Below are positions 31,818 to 31,943 of a DNA stretch of 31,943 nt, piece by piece; within the stretch, counting starts at the first letter, position 1; the number at the start of each line of letters is the position of its first letter. The position numbers and the translations under genes were made by a program. The stretch is taken from positions 1 to 31,943 of the forward strand of contig JAKIUD010000037.1 of NCBI GenBank assembly GCA_021647765.1. The letters run 5' to 3'. Below the pieces are notes generated by a model. That model was not told the origin of the DNA. It ran no database searches and saw nothing but the letters and a program-made list of their open reading frames with translations. This stretch comes from Desulfuromusa sp. Its GTDB lineage: Bacteria; Desulfobacterota; Desulfuromonadia; Desulfuromonadales; Geopsychrobacteraceae.

Positions 31818-31943
31818 TGGTAAGTGCCACAACATCGTGGACTAAAAAAAGTGCCAGTACATCGAAGACAATAGTTCTCTGACAATTGAATAGCAACCGC
31901 GTAAACCTGTGAACACCAAATTCTATCAGGAGGTGTTCATGGA
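31818..31943 (+). mobile_element. Left end of an IS21-like insertion sequence (partial)
   Basis: Two imperfect 27 bp direct repeats stand in tandem, starting with AGTGCCA at 31823 and at 31850 and sharing AGTGCCAnnACATCGnnGAC. Tandem subterminal repeats just inside a TG-end are characteristic of IS21-family elements, and a TG stands at 31818-31819. A coding start with a strong ribosome site follows 62 nt later. Everything downstream is outside the window, so family and extent are inference. Confidence 0.42.
31939..31943 (+). CDS. istA: Start of a gene cut by the window end (possible IS21 IstA)
   Basis: ATG at 31939 preceded by AGGAGG 5 nt upstream marks a translation start; only ATGGA is visible, encoding Met and then Glu or Asp. 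Identity is guessed only from the IS21-like end upstream. Confidence 0.4.

Overview
The window reads as a chromosomal segment of a Desulfuromonadales-like (Geobacter/Desulfuromonas-type) deltaproteobacterium. This is inferred from the gene content and order: nadC-birA-coaX beside an EF-G-like GTPase, rnc-era-der, holB-ricT-metG, a PocR-GGDEF protein, and a crotonase/acyl-CoA dehydrogenase pair. I could not run a taxonomic search. Coding density is high and most genes are housekeeping. Both edges look mobile. The left edge holds the first codons of an IS1595-like transposase on the minus strand. The right edge holds what looks like the end of an IS21-like element.

Layout. 157-3447 (+): TraB-like membrane protein, rhomboid protease, YbaK-type tRNA deacylase and a Sir2-type deacetylase in a tight series. 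3749-4582 (+): an MshEN domain fused to a response-regulator receiver. 5070-7522 (-): SPOR protein, alpha-helical protein of unknown function, mogA. 7782-9860 (-): EF-G-like GTPase. 9898-12507 (-): nadC-birA-coaX, a cofactor operon for NAD, biotin and CoA. 12713-13597 (+): OmpA-type lipoprotein. 13660-14109: no recognisable gene. 14110-15737 (+): AT-rich psiE-nhaA pair, probably acquired by transfer. 15906-17060 (-): PocR-GGDEF diguanylate cyclase. 17232-18184 (+): AhpD/CMD-like protein and a double-TM2 protein. 18636-20601 (+): crotonase and short-chain acyl-CoA dehydrogenase. 20758-22569 (-): typA. 22764-23267 (+): aroK. 23349-27655 (-): rnc-era-der plus dinB. 27864-31535 (+): holB, ricT, metG.

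The most unusual content is a family of about 180-190 bp intergenic repeats, six copies in 32 kb (A 3567, B 4627, C 7559, D 18273, E 20605, F 31607). Complete copies are bounded by imperfect inverted repeats of the form GAATGGCGCTAG. Inside are four GGGAC/GTCCC arms that can pair either as two successive hairpins or as one long nested stem, around a small central hairpin that shows a compensatory base change. Every copy lies downstream of at least one gene's stop codon and none lies in a divergent promoter region. In one orientation the last hairpin is followed by a T-run, as in an intrinsic terminator. No transposase for the family is present here.
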